The translations under genes and the position numbers were made by a program. This document shows, piece after piece, positions 1 through 10,089 of a stretch of 64,000 nt of DNA. The notes under the pieces are model-generated. The model had not been told where the DNA came from. It was given only the letters and a program-made list of their open reading frames with translations, and searched no databases. This DNA is from Pseudocercospora fijiensis CIRAD86 (lineage: Eukaryota > Ascomycota > Dothideomycetes > Mycosphaerellales > Mycosphaerellaceae): positions 63,616 through 127,615 of the forward strand of contig NW_006921533.1 of assembly GCF_000340215.1 (NCBI RefSeq), in the 5' to 3' direction. Numbering within the stretch: position 1 is the first letter of the stretch; each line of letters opens with the position of its first letter.

Positions 1-990
1 GCTAGTACTAAAGCCGGCGTCTAAGCTGTCTATAACTTCGACGGTAGCGTAGCGAACGGCGACGTAAAGCGACCGGCATTCGTACGAGCGCCTCCGCGGT
101 TAACGATAATTTTCGCGAAGTTTCGAGTCGTATTATCGATACGCGTAAGCAAGGCGTATAGTTCGGTAATGTTTAGATTCTCCGTATCCTTATCGCGGAC
201 TTATAGTATTATTTCTTCGCTAAGGCCGCGTACTAAGATCTACTTAGCGACGTCCGGGGGATATTCGGCGTACCTAATCTCGTATTAGAAGGCGGTATAG
301 TACTCTTAGTAGGTCTTATTTGCTTACTTAAGTTTGTCTAAGTTTAGGCGTATAGTTTGCTTACGGTCGGGGTCGCCGAAACTAGCGTCGAGGGCCTTCT
401 AGATAGTAGCCGTTATAGTTGTTTCTATATTTTCTAAGAGGCTGCGGCAGGAATCGAGGGCGGAGCTACCGAGTAGAGAAAACATAAATCCGGTCTTTAA
501 AACTTTAGTCGGATAGTAGTCGGCGTTAGCGAGAAAGCGGATCTTAACCTATATCTTGAATTCTTCGTACACTTTACGCTTACCGGTAAAGCGTTCGAGG
601 TCGCTTAGCTTCTTACTCTTATTCGAAGTAGGTATAAATAGGTAAGAAGCGGGTACCGCGGCGCCTAGGCGAGCAGAGGCGAGCTGCGACTAGAGGCGGC
701 CTACCTCGTCTTCTTTTTCCGCGATAGAAGTATTCGCGTCGCTAAGAGCTGTACTAAGGCTAGTACGGGAGACCGAGAGGAAACGAGTAGCATCTTTGTA
801 AGCCTTAAGCAGGTTAACGAGCAGTTCCGGGTCGGTAGCGTAGGCGTAATCTAGCTGTTCGCGCGTAGCGGGGATTTTATTCTATACTAAGCTTGAAAAA
901 TCGGGTACGTCGTTAGGTCTTATATTTTAAATCCATTCGTCGGGCGTATCTATCTTAATAGAGGCGTTTCTTTTTAAGGCAGTTCGTAAT
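1..990 (-). pseudogene. gag relic of a Ty3/gypsy-type retrotransposon, cut by the window edge
   Basis: Read on the minus strand, a frame runs from about 990 down to position 1, broken only by TAG/TAA stops at likely Trp/Gln positions. Visible segments include DVPDFSSLV, REQLDYAYATDPELL, a coiled-coil-like stretch (SIAEKEDEVGRL), LERFTGKRKVYEEFKI and IRYAEYPPDVAK. This arrangement (helical N-terminus, then a capsid-like core) fits a gag capsid protein that packages element RNA; no zinc knuckle is reached before the edge. It does not obviously match the gag of Gypsy-A, B, C or D here, so it is probably another family. RIP looks milder than in the neighbours. That it is gag is an inference from layout and composition. 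Confidence 0.6.
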
Positions 991-1490
991 ATAAGGGTTA
1001 GTAGCTAAGTAGTAAGAATGTGTACGAAACTTCGAACTAAACTAAAGGGAGCACTAAATTAATATAGCTGCTATCTATATAAGACGAACTACGAAGAAAG
1101 GAAGAAGGGTACCTTAGAGGGAGAGCCCCTTCCTTAGTATTCCGCCCTACGGCCGTCTAGCGCATCCGACGCGTAAGCGCAAGCACGTATATCCTGCTTG
1201 TCCGCTATCTCGTAGCGCCTTTATCTCCTAGCTAACTAGCGTAGCGCGCGTACGCGAACTCGTTTAACCGCTCTTAAGTAAACATATTTCTCCTAGCTCT
1301 TCCCTACCTTCCGGTTCCTTCCTACTACTCGGATCTGTCCTACGACTCTATATATCTCGCTTACTATCGTCCGTATATACGTACGCGTAGTTTAGTACAG
1401 TCCCGTCGTTCGTATATTAATATATAACGTGTTGTTCTACTATATACGGCCTCCGCGGGAGTCCCTAAGATGTTACGTTATACGGCTAAG
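991..1490. other. gene-free stretch upstream of the gag relic
   Basis: About 500 bases with no supportable gene. On the minus strand this is where the leader and 5' LTR of the gag relic should lie, but no second copy is in the window, so no LTR boundary can be drawn. Pyrimidine-rich tracts (for example 1290-1330) and a TATA-like patch near 1412-1425 are present. Confidence 0.35.
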
Positions 1491-1580
1491 TAGGCGACCT
1501 AGGCGTACTAGGCGTACTAGGCGTACTAGGCGTACTAGGTATACTAGGCGTACTAGGCGACCTAGGCTAACTAGGCGACC
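1491..1580. repeat. 9-bp minisatellite, ten units
   Basis: Ten head-to-tail units of TAGGCGTAC with variants TAGGCGACC, TAGGTATAC and TAGGCTAAC, in perfect 9-base register. Because 9 is a multiple of 3, the array stays open in several frames and gives an Arg/Thr-rich stretch on plus and a Leu-Val-Arg repeat on minus. Neither looks like a real protein by itself. Confidence 0.9.
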
Positions 1581-1834
1581 TACTTCGCTAGGGGCCCCTA
1601 CTACTAAGGCAACTCAAATCCAACATTACTTTATAGCATAGCGGCTAGCTTGTAGGACTTGTCCGTGCTTTCTAGGCAGCTACTATAACAGACTCTACTA
1701 GTATACTATCGATCTCCTCCTCGGTCGCTAATACGCTATCTTAATTCTTCTTCGAGTTGCCGGACTTAGTACGTATCTATAGCTATACAATAGCGCTACG
1801 TATTATAGAGAATTTCTCGTTAAAGTTTCTCTCT
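1581..1834. other. unassigned sequence between minisatellite and tandem duplication
   Basis: Nothing recognisable on plus. On minus, a frame continuous with the Leu-Val-Arg translation of the minisatellite (containing ATEEEIDSILVESVIVAA, about 1675-1730) has few stops, so part of this may be a degraded unknown protein. Evidence is weak. Confidence 0.25.
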
Positions 1835-2124
1835 CGTAGGCTTGCTATCTACCTCGTAGTATAGAGGATTAAAGTGCTAATACTAAAGAATCTCCTTATA
1901 GTTAAGATACTAGGGCTCCTTAGGACCTTTATATTTTAGGTCTAAATAGAGACGTATTATAAACGTTCTATCGCCCTTTCGTAGGCTTGCTATCTGCCTC
2001 GTAGTATAGAGGATTAAAGTACTAATACTAAAGAATCTCCTTATAGTTAGAATACTAGGGCTCCTTAGGACCTTTGTATTTTAGGTCTAAATAGAGACGT
2101 ATTATAAACGTTCTATCGCCCTTT
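1835..2124. repeat. 145-bp tandem duplication
   Basis: Two adjacent copies, 1835-1979 and 1980-2124, both starting CGTAGGCTTGCTATCT. They differ by a few substitutions, mostly RIP-type transitions (such as CTACC/CTGCC and GTGCTA/GTACTA). This is a recent-looking direct duplication just outside the presumed left end of the hAT transposon. Confidence 0.9.
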
Positions 2125-2265
2125 CGCTTACTACCCGCTAGGTCGCGATATACGAAGAAACTAATCTAAATATAGCTCGTCTCTATAATAGCTAGGTAAA
2201 TATAGAGCGCTAGGTTTCTACTTCGTACCTTAGATTTAGGGATAGCGCGGAGATAAAATTAGAAA

Positions 2266-2288
2266 TATAGCCGGTACCTATAGCCGGT
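2266..2288. repeat. TATAGCCGG double repeat, left end of hAT
   Basis: Two TATAGCCGG 9-mers 13 bases apart, followed by T. Its reverse complement recurs almost perfectly at 4682-4704 and, with the same 23-base layout, at 3279-3301. Proposed left terminal repeat of the hAT element and left border of the H3-like cassette. Confidence 0.75.
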
Positions 2289-2348
2289 AAAAGGATGCGA
2301 AAATAGGCCTCCTCCTAGGTTAATCTAACGACTAAATACAATTTCTAA

Positions 2349-2990
2349 CTAATCCGCTATAAACCGACGCCGAATTTTAGCTAGAAGCTATATATCTTTA
2401 TTTTAAAGAGTAATCCGCTTCGTATAGATAGTAAGGAGGTTTAAAAGCTTAAGCTCGGTTATAAGAAATACCTCTACAGCTTCCTAAAGAGTACTAATCG
2501 CCTTAGCCGCAAATCGTATACTAGACCGAAAATCTAATATAATTTCTCGGACGAGTCGCTAGAAGGGAGTCTTAGGGATTAAAAGCTCGGTCCCTCTTTT
2601 ATTTTAGAAAAGCCGGATCTAGCGAAGGGTAATAGTACCTAGTTTAAAGCGCCGCTTCTTTATCGTCGAGTCCTACCTTATTCCCTTTTTTTTAATAGAA
2701 AGATAACTTTTCTTCGCGATAGTCTTCGTCCGCTTACTCTTTTTAGCCTTCTCCTATCTACTTAAAGCCTTCTTATTTTTCGGTAATATTTTCCGAGGAA
2801 CCCTCTTCTTTCGTATACACTACGGAGAGTCTTACTCTTCCGATATCTCGTTCTCGCTATAGTCTCCCTATACTTAGCTTACTTTACCCTTACCCTTTAG
2901 CCTCTAAAGATATTTATCTACGCGTTTAGACGACGAGGGTATATCGGTAGGACCTAGAAAATTAATAAGTATATAATCGTAAGGAGACAT
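2349..2990 (-). pseudogene. histone H3-like variant gene, RIP-inactivated, carried inside the hAT transposon
   Basis: An ATG at 2990 opens a frame of exactly 642 bases ending in TAG at 2349, 213 codons with about 13 internal TAG/TAA. The last hundred codons are plainly a histone H3 fold: GTITLR*IRLF, then TELLIPKTPF*RLVREI, then AISTL*EAVEVFL, then TKRITL*NKDI*LL. Four stops fall where H3 has conserved Gln (PFQRL, LQEA, and both Gln of the QxKDIQL segment), as RIP predicts. The tail is about 110 residues, acidic then strongly Lys-rich (KKSKRTKTIAKK), unlike the short canonical H3 tail. NLL in helix 2 and the IRRRFI ending recall CenH3, but loop 1 has canonical H3 length, and two extra residues precede TELL. 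No intron is needed. It lies downstream of the transposase on the same strand. Function is unknown; a variant or captured H3 is the best call. Confidence 0.9.
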
Positions 2991-3278
2991 TAATGCTTTC
3001 TACCTTCTAGAACAAATAGTCTTCTATTAAACCGCCTTAGTAGGTTATCGTTAGATTCGTATAAAGGATAGTAGCTTAAGGAAGGGGAGGTAGCTAGCTT
3101 AGGAAGGCCCGAAGAGCCGAATCCTTAAGGTATATTTATCTTTAAGAATATAGGGAAAGGGAAGAAGGAGAGGAAGAGCGAATAGAGAATTAGAAATAGT
3201 CTATAGATAAGCGGGGTCGGTTGCTATATTAACTAGTCTATTTAGGTCTTAGGAATTCGAAATACATTTCGGATATAT
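2991..3278 (-). promoter_or_regulatory. presumed upstream region of the H3-like gene
   Basis: About 290 bases separate the H3-like ATG from the inverted TATAGCCGG repeat at 3279. Read on minus, it contains a pyrimidine-rich tract (from about 3180 to 3130, mostly CTTCCTCTCC-type sequence), a feature of many fungal core promoters. No TATA box or operator can be assigned with confidence. Confidence 0.35.
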
Positions 3279-3301
3279 ACCGGCTATATACGCCGGCTAT
3301 A
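3279..3301. repeat. TATAGCCGG double repeat, inverted, between transposase and H3-like gene
   Basis: Reverse-complement orientation to 2266-2288, same 23-base layout: two CCGGCTATA units 13 bases apart, with four different central bases. With 2266-2288 it frames the H3-like gene as a 1.04-kb inverted-repeat cassette. Confidence 0.75.
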
Positions 3302-4745
3302 TTACCTTATACGTAAACGCTTCGTCTCCTTAAAGCTACTCTAAGCCTATATACGTTTCCGCTTCTCGACCCGGTATCGCCTTCTACCTCCGCCCTCCTT
3401 CTCTTCGTTATCGCTAATTAGGGTTTCGCTTAGACTAAATTTCGTATTCTCTTCGCGCTCCTAGGTTTCTTCGATCTTAAGGTTTTCTAATTCCTCGATT
3501 AACTCCTTTAGTATAATCTTTAGTAACCCGCCTTAGCGACTCTAGTAGAGGAGATAGTATCGGAATACTATAATAGATTCGAAGATAGTAGGCGAGTATA
3601 TTCGATTAAAGCGGCCCTAGTAATAAGCGATACTAAAAGACCTCTTATAGCCTATACTTACGCTTAGGATAGCGAGGATATCCCGAGCGACTAACGCTAT
3701 TATTAGAAACTTAGGCTCTAACCGCTACTATATAGTAAGAATATCGTCTCCGAATTCGTCTAGAAGACCGGTAAGATCTAGAGATTATTAGCCCTCTTTC
3801 CGAGCCTACGGGTTTATACTTACTCGCGCGCCGATAGAGATCGAACTCTTCTTTATTCCCTTTAGTAGTTGCTTCCTCTTCTACCTCTACTTCCTACCTA
3901 CGAAATAGGTATAATATCGGAGCCCTCTAAACCTTCTTTTTCTTTATAGGAGCTGTATTTAGACTAGTTTCTTTCCGACGCTTATAGAATATCTTTTCTA
4001 GAATAGTCTAGTAATACTTCGGCTATACCTCGTCCGCCTTCTATTCCGGCCTCTACTAGTATATATCCTTTTCTACCGGGTTAAGTAAGTACGTAACGCT
4101 ATAGATATCCCTAAACGACTTAAAGATAGTACTATAATATTTATATAACTTAGTATAGGAGCTATCTATAGCTTTCGTTATAGCTACTTTCTAGGAAACG
4201 CTCTTCTTCGCTAGCTTAGCTACAGTTTTCTCGAGCTCGTTAAAGAGCTAGTTATAGTACGTAAAGACAAGGTAGATCGTCGGTCCTCGGGTTCTTCTAA
4301 TCGTAGTAGTAACCTTCGCGTAATATTTACTAATATCGACGAGATACTCTCCTTAGCGCTATTCGGTAGCGGTAAGGCCGAGCTACTTAATACCCTCGGA
4401 ACTCTAATAGATCTCGAGAGCGGTACGTAAAGTATATCCCCTCGTAACTATATAGAAATTCGAATCGAACCGGGTCTTAACGTCTTAGGTAAAACAGAGT
4501 AGGCGCTAAGGAGGCCGCTTTTACTATCGCTTATTCTATACGATATTCTAGGCATCGGTTTTAGGGCGCTCGATTAGGTTCTTTTAAATAGCCTCGAATC
4601 GGTTATATCTCTATAAGCTCGAGTTCGTATATATTACTAGACGACGAAGCTAGAGAAAAAGAGTTAGAACTATACTAGGTTGCCGGCTATAGGTACCGGC
4701 TATAGACAAAAGTTATACCTTATATAAAACGAAAGCGAGGCTCTC
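3302..4745 (-). pseudogene. hAT transposase, C-terminal part (third piece)
   Basis: Minus-strand frame with hAT landmarks in the expected order: DVKTRFDSNFYIV (about 4490-4452; the family usually has DVxTRWxSTYxM), GEYLVDISKYYAKVTT, PTIYLVFTYYN*LFNELE, and the C-terminal dimerisation region VARDILAI...SIGYKRSFSIA followed by SPTIFESIIVFRYYL. It ends in an acidic tail (EELENLKIEET). It cuts and pastes the element as a nuclear dimer. Stops are almost all TAG/TAA at likely Trp/Gln codons. About 55 extra codons between the middle piece and SL*RYNRFEAI include the repeat at 4682-4704; this could be an intron or an insertion. The upstream part of the gene lies beyond Gypsy-A at 18814. Confidence 0.85.
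4682..4704. repeat. TATAGCCGG double repeat inside the transposase gene
   Basis: Reverse complement of 2266-2288 except for one end base. It sits in the poorly conserved stretch of the transposase frame, 41 bases from the Gypsy-A insertion point, and may lie in an intron. Confidence 0.7.
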
Positions 4746-4941
4746 TATAAGAAGGGTATATTAGTAGGTAGATAGGGTAGTAGTAGGTATAGGTAGTATT
4801 CGATAAGGATCTAGAAGGAGAGGGAGGAAGGCAGGCAAGTTAGCCTATTGCTAAGCGCTAAGCCCTACCTAAGGCACTAAGACCCTAGCTTTACTTAGCC
4901 TAGTTACATGCCAATTACGTATAGCCTCTTTAGCCCTAATA
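4746..4941 (-). repeat. Gypsy-A 3' LTR
   Basis: 196 bp, matched by 18618-18813. On the element strand it begins TATTAGGGC (TGTTAGGGC before RIP) and ends TTCTTATA. A purine run (AGAAAGGAAGCG on minus) just internal to it is a fair polypurine tract. Confidence 0.85.
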
Positions 4942-6152
4942 TACGCTTCCTTTCTAAAGGCCGCGCCCTCGTAGCCTGTCTATATTCTACGACCTCTATT
5001 GCCGCTAACTTAGCAAGTCTAATAAGCTACTTAGCCCGCGCTAAATTAAACACTTAACTACCTAATTATATAACTATATTAAACCTCACCTCCTAATACA
5101 ATGTCTAACTCTAACTGCGCTATTCCTATATATAACAACCTAGGAAGTAATATGTGTCTATAAGAATTAAGGGCCTTCGACTAATTATAATACGAGCGCG
5201 TCTTCCCTACTATAATAGGTAGACGTACGAGGTATTGTAGCCCTGCCTCCGTTCTAAGTAATGTCGTACCGAGTTCTTTGCGTCTACTCTTAAAAGACCT
5301 AGCAATGTCCGCTTCCGAGGGTTTGTCCGCTTCCGAGGGTTATTGTTCTTATTGTTTGTAGTTTTACTAGCCCTAATTAGTTAGGTTTAGTAGCCTTCAA
5401 TTGTTAATCTTATCTTATCTTTTTAGAAAAAACACAGCTCGTCTAGTTTCTATAGGTAAAGGCTATTATAAGTGTAGTAGTTGAGGTTCGCCTCGCTTAA
5501 AGGGTTAGAAAGATCGAGAAGTAACCTATTGTCCGTAAGATCGACCCTAGCTAGCTTAGCTCTATAGTTTTGCCCTTAGTTAGTTAGTCTATTAAGCTAC
5601 TTAATCCTTTTAAGCCTCAATATTTTAACTTAGCCTCAAAGTTTTAATTAAACCTTTAATAGGCTTAATCTTTTGACTTAGTTAGTATAGTACCTTAGGC
5701 TCGCAGTATAGGTAAGGTTATGCCTACGGCGTAGCGGCAATAGCAAGTAATATTAACAATAGCGGCGTTAACCGTCTTAGCGCTAACTTTACCTTGCTTC
5801 TAATTTCCTTCTTTAACTAATAACAACTCGGCAACACCGTTACTAATATAGCTATGTCCTTCCTTTCTTAATAGTAATATACTCCGCAATACTATTACTA
5901 ATATAGCCGCGCCGGCCGCGCCGTCCTTCGCTAGCTCGTAGCGCGACGCTATTATCTTTATTACTATTATTCGCACGCGCGCGTATCGCCCTTGTCGATC
6001 GCTTAGGCCTTAGGGCCTTAATAGAATAAAGGAATAAGAGGGGGCGCTAAGGGAAGGGTCTTATATAGTACGCTAGGGAAGAGGTAGATTCTATAGTAGT
6101 ATAGTCTTATTGTCCTTTATTGCTAACAATTGCTTGCCTCTAATTAGTTATC
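4942..6152 (-). other. Gypsy-A non-coding 3' region
   Basis: About 1.2 kb between the pol end and the 3' LTR. No gene could be supported on either strand. RIP is clearly weaker here, with many surviving TG and CA pairs (for example around 5280-5420). An 18-bp direct duplication lies at 5306-5341 and the CCCCGGGGG palindrome at 6153. Confidence 0.6.
5306..5341. repeat. 18-bp perfect tandem duplication
   Basis: TGTCCGCTTCCGAGGGTT twice in a row without mismatch. Confidence 0.9.
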
Positions 6153-6177
6153 TAATAGCACCCCGGGGGTAGTATTA
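6153..6177. repeat. CCCCGGGGG palindrome, Gypsy-A copy
   Basis: Core ACCCCGGGGGT preceded by TAATAGC (one base short of the D form) and followed by AGTATTA. The same 25-base palindrome recurs at every gene boundary of Gypsy-D. Here it is about 20-30 bases past the end of pol. Confidence 0.85.
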
Positions 6178-6189
6178 ATCCTAGGCCTT

Positions 6190-9100
6190 AATAGTAACAT
6201 TATAAGCTTTTAGCCTTCTTCTTGTTCTTTACGCTAGTCTAATACTTATCTAACAACTCGGTTATATCCTTAAAGGAACCTTTAGCTTCCTATAAGTCCT
6301 ATTTAGGTAAATAGCCTTACTATCTTAATAGGTACTCCTTTTTGCCTTGCCTAGTCCGGTGCTTTAGAATACGTTCTATAGACTATAGCTCTTTACCGTT
6401 AGCTAGTATCTCTTTATATTTAGTAGGGGCTTCTTTATTAGAGTCTCCGCGGTAGTAGTATAGTTTAAGGAGGGAGATATAGAAGGTGTTATAGATAGTA
6501 TAGTATAGTAGGAGCTATAACTAATAGGCCTATACGGAAGAGCCCTTAACTTCCCGAATGCGGAATAGGCTAATATACCTTAGTGCTAGTTTAGGGCGTG
6601 TTTTGCTATTAGGTAATAGGTATTTGCGGATACGGAGGTTCTTTATACTAAGTATAACTATATTACCTTGCTTGAAGGTTATTAGCGTGTAGTATTTGTC
6701 GTAGTAGGCCTTCTAATAGGCCTAGGCCTTTGCTAGTTTGTTAGCTATCTTAGCGTAAATTTCTCGCATCTTCTAAACCCTCTTAATAGCCGCTAGTGTT
6801 TTAGGGGTTAGTACTTAATACGCTTCCCTTTCCTTACGCTCGGCCTCGAGCGGTAGGGGGTCTTATAGCATAGCAGCGTTCTAGCCTATTATAGCGAAAT
6901 AGGGTAACACCTTAGTAGATAAGTAGACACTGTTATTGTATACGAATTCGGCTAGTTATAGGAGGTTGACCTAGTCGTTAGGGTTCTTATTAATGTAGCT
7001 GCGTAGGTACTACTATAGCGTAGCATTCTGCCTTTCGGTCTAACTATCTGTTTACGGATAGAATGCTATAGATAGGCGATGCTTAAGTCTTAGCTATAGG
7101 CAAATCTTACTCTAATAGTAAGATATAAATATCGAGCCTCGATCGGAGACTATCCCCTTAGGGGTCCCCTAATAGCTATAGAAGATATTGTTCTATAGCG
7201 ACTTAGCTAGGTTAATAGCCGTCTAATCCTTTCGGGTAGGAATGTAACGAGCGCCCTTAGTAAACCGGTCTACGACAACTAGGATAGCATTATACATATC
7301 CGTACTGCCCCTACGCTTAGCAGGCGGGAGGCCTATAATAAAATCTATTATAAGCTTAGCAAATAGCTTCTTTAGAATAGGGAGTGAAGACAACTCGCTA
7401 AATAGTAAGTGCTTTAGTGCTTTAACTCGTTAATATACGGCATACGTGTTTACGTAGTCCTTTATGTCCCGCTTACTATTTAGCTAGTAGTATGTGCGCG
7501 ATAGTAACTCGTACGACCTCTCTATACTATAGTAACCGGCAAGCTTACTATTATAGTGTCGCTTAAGAAGCTCTTATCGGATCGAATACTCGGTAGGGAC
7601 ATAGAGCCTACCCTTATAGCGCAAATAGCTATTAGCATCGATCGACTAATTCTTACTAGATCTAGTCTTACGGCTACTTCTAAGCTAATCTATACGAGCA
7701 GCAGCAAAAGCGTCCCTTTGCTAAGCACGTAATAGCTTATCTATAAACGCTCGTCTATCCCCTTCTATAAGTTCGCTTAATAGTACCCTCGCTATCTTAC
7801 GTAGTACGTACTATATATATCTAGTAGCACTAGTAGCCGGATTAACTACATTAGTGCTTTAATCGCTATTACTATATATAGCGATATCGACTAGAGAGTT
7901 ATTATAACTTCTCCTATCTGTGTCCTTAGCCCTTGCCTTAATACGCACTATTAATATAGCAAGAGTATTAACATACTTTAAGCCGTCGCGGAGTCCGGTA
8001 AGCCGCTTATCCTACGCTTACTTATTAATAATACGGGCTATAGCAATCTTATACTATAGGGTTAGAAACAATAAATTAATAGATTGCTAAGTCCCGCTAT
8101 CGTAATTAGGTCGCCTCGATAGGCTATTAGTAGGGTTGCTTACGCCTAGCCGATATAATATATTAAAATCAAACCTAGCGAGGTAGACGGCCTATCTAGC
8201 CTATCGACCTATAACCCTAGTAACCTTCGTAATTCTACGGAGGTTGTTATAGTCCGTATAGACCTAAATAGTATACTAGGCACTATCGAGATAGTAGCGC
8301 TAGTGCTTAAAGGCTTTAATAATAGCTAAGAGCTCTTACTTATAGGTCTCGTAGCGACGCTTAGTATTAATTATCTTCCTCGAGAAGAAGGCAATCGGGT
8401 GCTAGCAATTGTTATTAGCCTATTGTAACATAATAGCTAATATAGCAAACTGTAAAGCGTTAGTCTTAATGCGGATCTATTTGCTTAGTACGAAATAGTG
8501 TAATAAGGGGACTTTAGTAAAGCGCTGCTTTAAACCGTTAAAAGCGGCTCGTACTCTATTAGTCTATTTAAACTCTCTAGTTAGGTTAGCCTTAGTTTTA
8601 GTAAGCTTAGTTAATAGCATTACATGCCTCGAATAGCTCTTAATAAACCGGCGGTAGAAGTTAGCGAAGCCGAGGAATAATTAAAGCTCTTTAATACTAG
8701 TAGGTGTTAGCTACTTAGTAATAGTCTTAATCCGATTAGGATTAGCCTTAATACCCTCGGTTAATACGAGGAAGCTAAGGAATAACACCTCTTTAGTAGT
8801 AAAGGTACATTTAGAAGGTTTGTAATATAGTCTATAGGCTCGTAGGCGGTCGAGGACCTTACGTACTATAGCCTAGTATTCTACAATATTAGGTAAATGT
8901 ATATAAACTAGGATGTTATCTAGGTAAACTATATAGAGATAGTCTAATAGGCCCGAAAGGGCCCGATTAATATAGGACTAGAATATTATAGGGGTATTAG
9001 CTAAGCCGAATAGCATAACTAAGTACTCGAAATAGCTATAGCGAGTATAGAAGGCTGTCTTCTATTCGTCGCCCTTACGAATGCAGATACGATAGTACGC

Positions 9101-10089
9101 ATCCTTAATGTCTAGTATAGTATAGAAATAGGCCCTAGAAAGGCGATCGAGGGTCTTATTAATAAGAGGGAGTAGGTAGCGGTCTTTAATAGTAATAGCA
9201 TTAAGCCTACGATAGTCGACATATAGGCGCAAGCTACTATCCTTCTTTAGAACAAACAGGATAGGCGCACTAGCAGGGCTATTGCTATATCGAATTCGAC
9301 TATTAGCTAGGTTTTCCTCTAGATACTTACGCAATATAGCAAGCTCCCTTTTACTAAGGTTATAGAGTAGCCTAAAGGGGACCTCTTTACTCTCTATAAT
9401 ATTAATCTTATAATCCGTCTCTTTAAATATAGGCAATGTCGATGCTAGGTAGTATTTAAACACATTAATATAGGTCTCTCGGATAGGCTCTAGTATACGA
9501 GCAAGCTAATTAGGATTATTAGGGGGTATAGGTTTATCGTTATTACTACCGAGCAGGTCGGCCGTCGGATCGGCTAGGGTTAGGTTGCTAATAAATAGGA
9601 CCCTAATATTATTAGGGTACTCGCTAACATTAATGTGTTTAATATCCTCTTTCCTAGCGATTCTAAATCGCTATTATTAACTGCCTAAGTCTATAACTAT
9701 AGCATAGTACTTAAGAATAGGGTTGCTAATAACAATGTTAGATAGAAGGCTATCTATGTCTACCGCGTAGGTAGTAAAGCTTAGTAGGCGCTTATTGCCG
9801 AGGTCGTCCTTTAGGGCTATACAGATATAGTAGGCCCTATAGGTTAAGTGCCGAGCGTTATTAAACTAAGCAAGGGTTAGCAGGTTAGTCCTAGGCAGTT
9901 GTCGAAGGTCTAATTACTTAGCTAGGCGATAGCTAATAAGGGCACTAACTGAATTTCCTAGATCTAGTATAACCTTAGTCTTATAGTTAGTTCTATATGT
10001 GTCCGATACAAGATAGGTGCGTATAATAGCTAGCACAATGTCGATAGTCTTACGCCGCACAAGGCTAATAGTTAGTGCGGCGCTTATTC
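6190..10089 (-). pseudogene. Gypsy-A pol: protease, RT, RNase H, integrase, chromodomain
   Basis: Read on minus. A retropepsin-like ILDLGNSVSALIS lies near 9985-9925. RT follows: the longest uninterrupted stretch is 9463-9062, with VDYRRLNAIT and TILDIKDAYYRI (catalytic Asp kept). The second catalytic motif at about 8925-8895 reads YLDNILVYI, the second Asp lost by TGAC to TAAC change. The integrase catalytic region is near 7390-7100 (LIIDFIIGLPPAKRRGS, then VDRFTKGARYIP). A C-terminal chromodomain is at about 6400-6200 (IERILKHRTRQGKKEYL, then AKGSFKDITELLDKY). Chromodomains steer integration to modified chromatin. Stops are nearly all at Trp/Gln positions. Confidence 0.88.

Noticed and set aside
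1429..1641. Arg/Thr-rich open frame across the minisatellite
   Set aside because: Open only because the 9-bp unit is a multiple of three.
2266..4704. A 2.4-kb element with TA duplication bounded by the 23-base inverted repeats at 2266 and 4682
   Set aside because: The transposase is clearly hAT and its frame continues past 4704 to 4745 and on to 18814, so 4682-4704 is internal.
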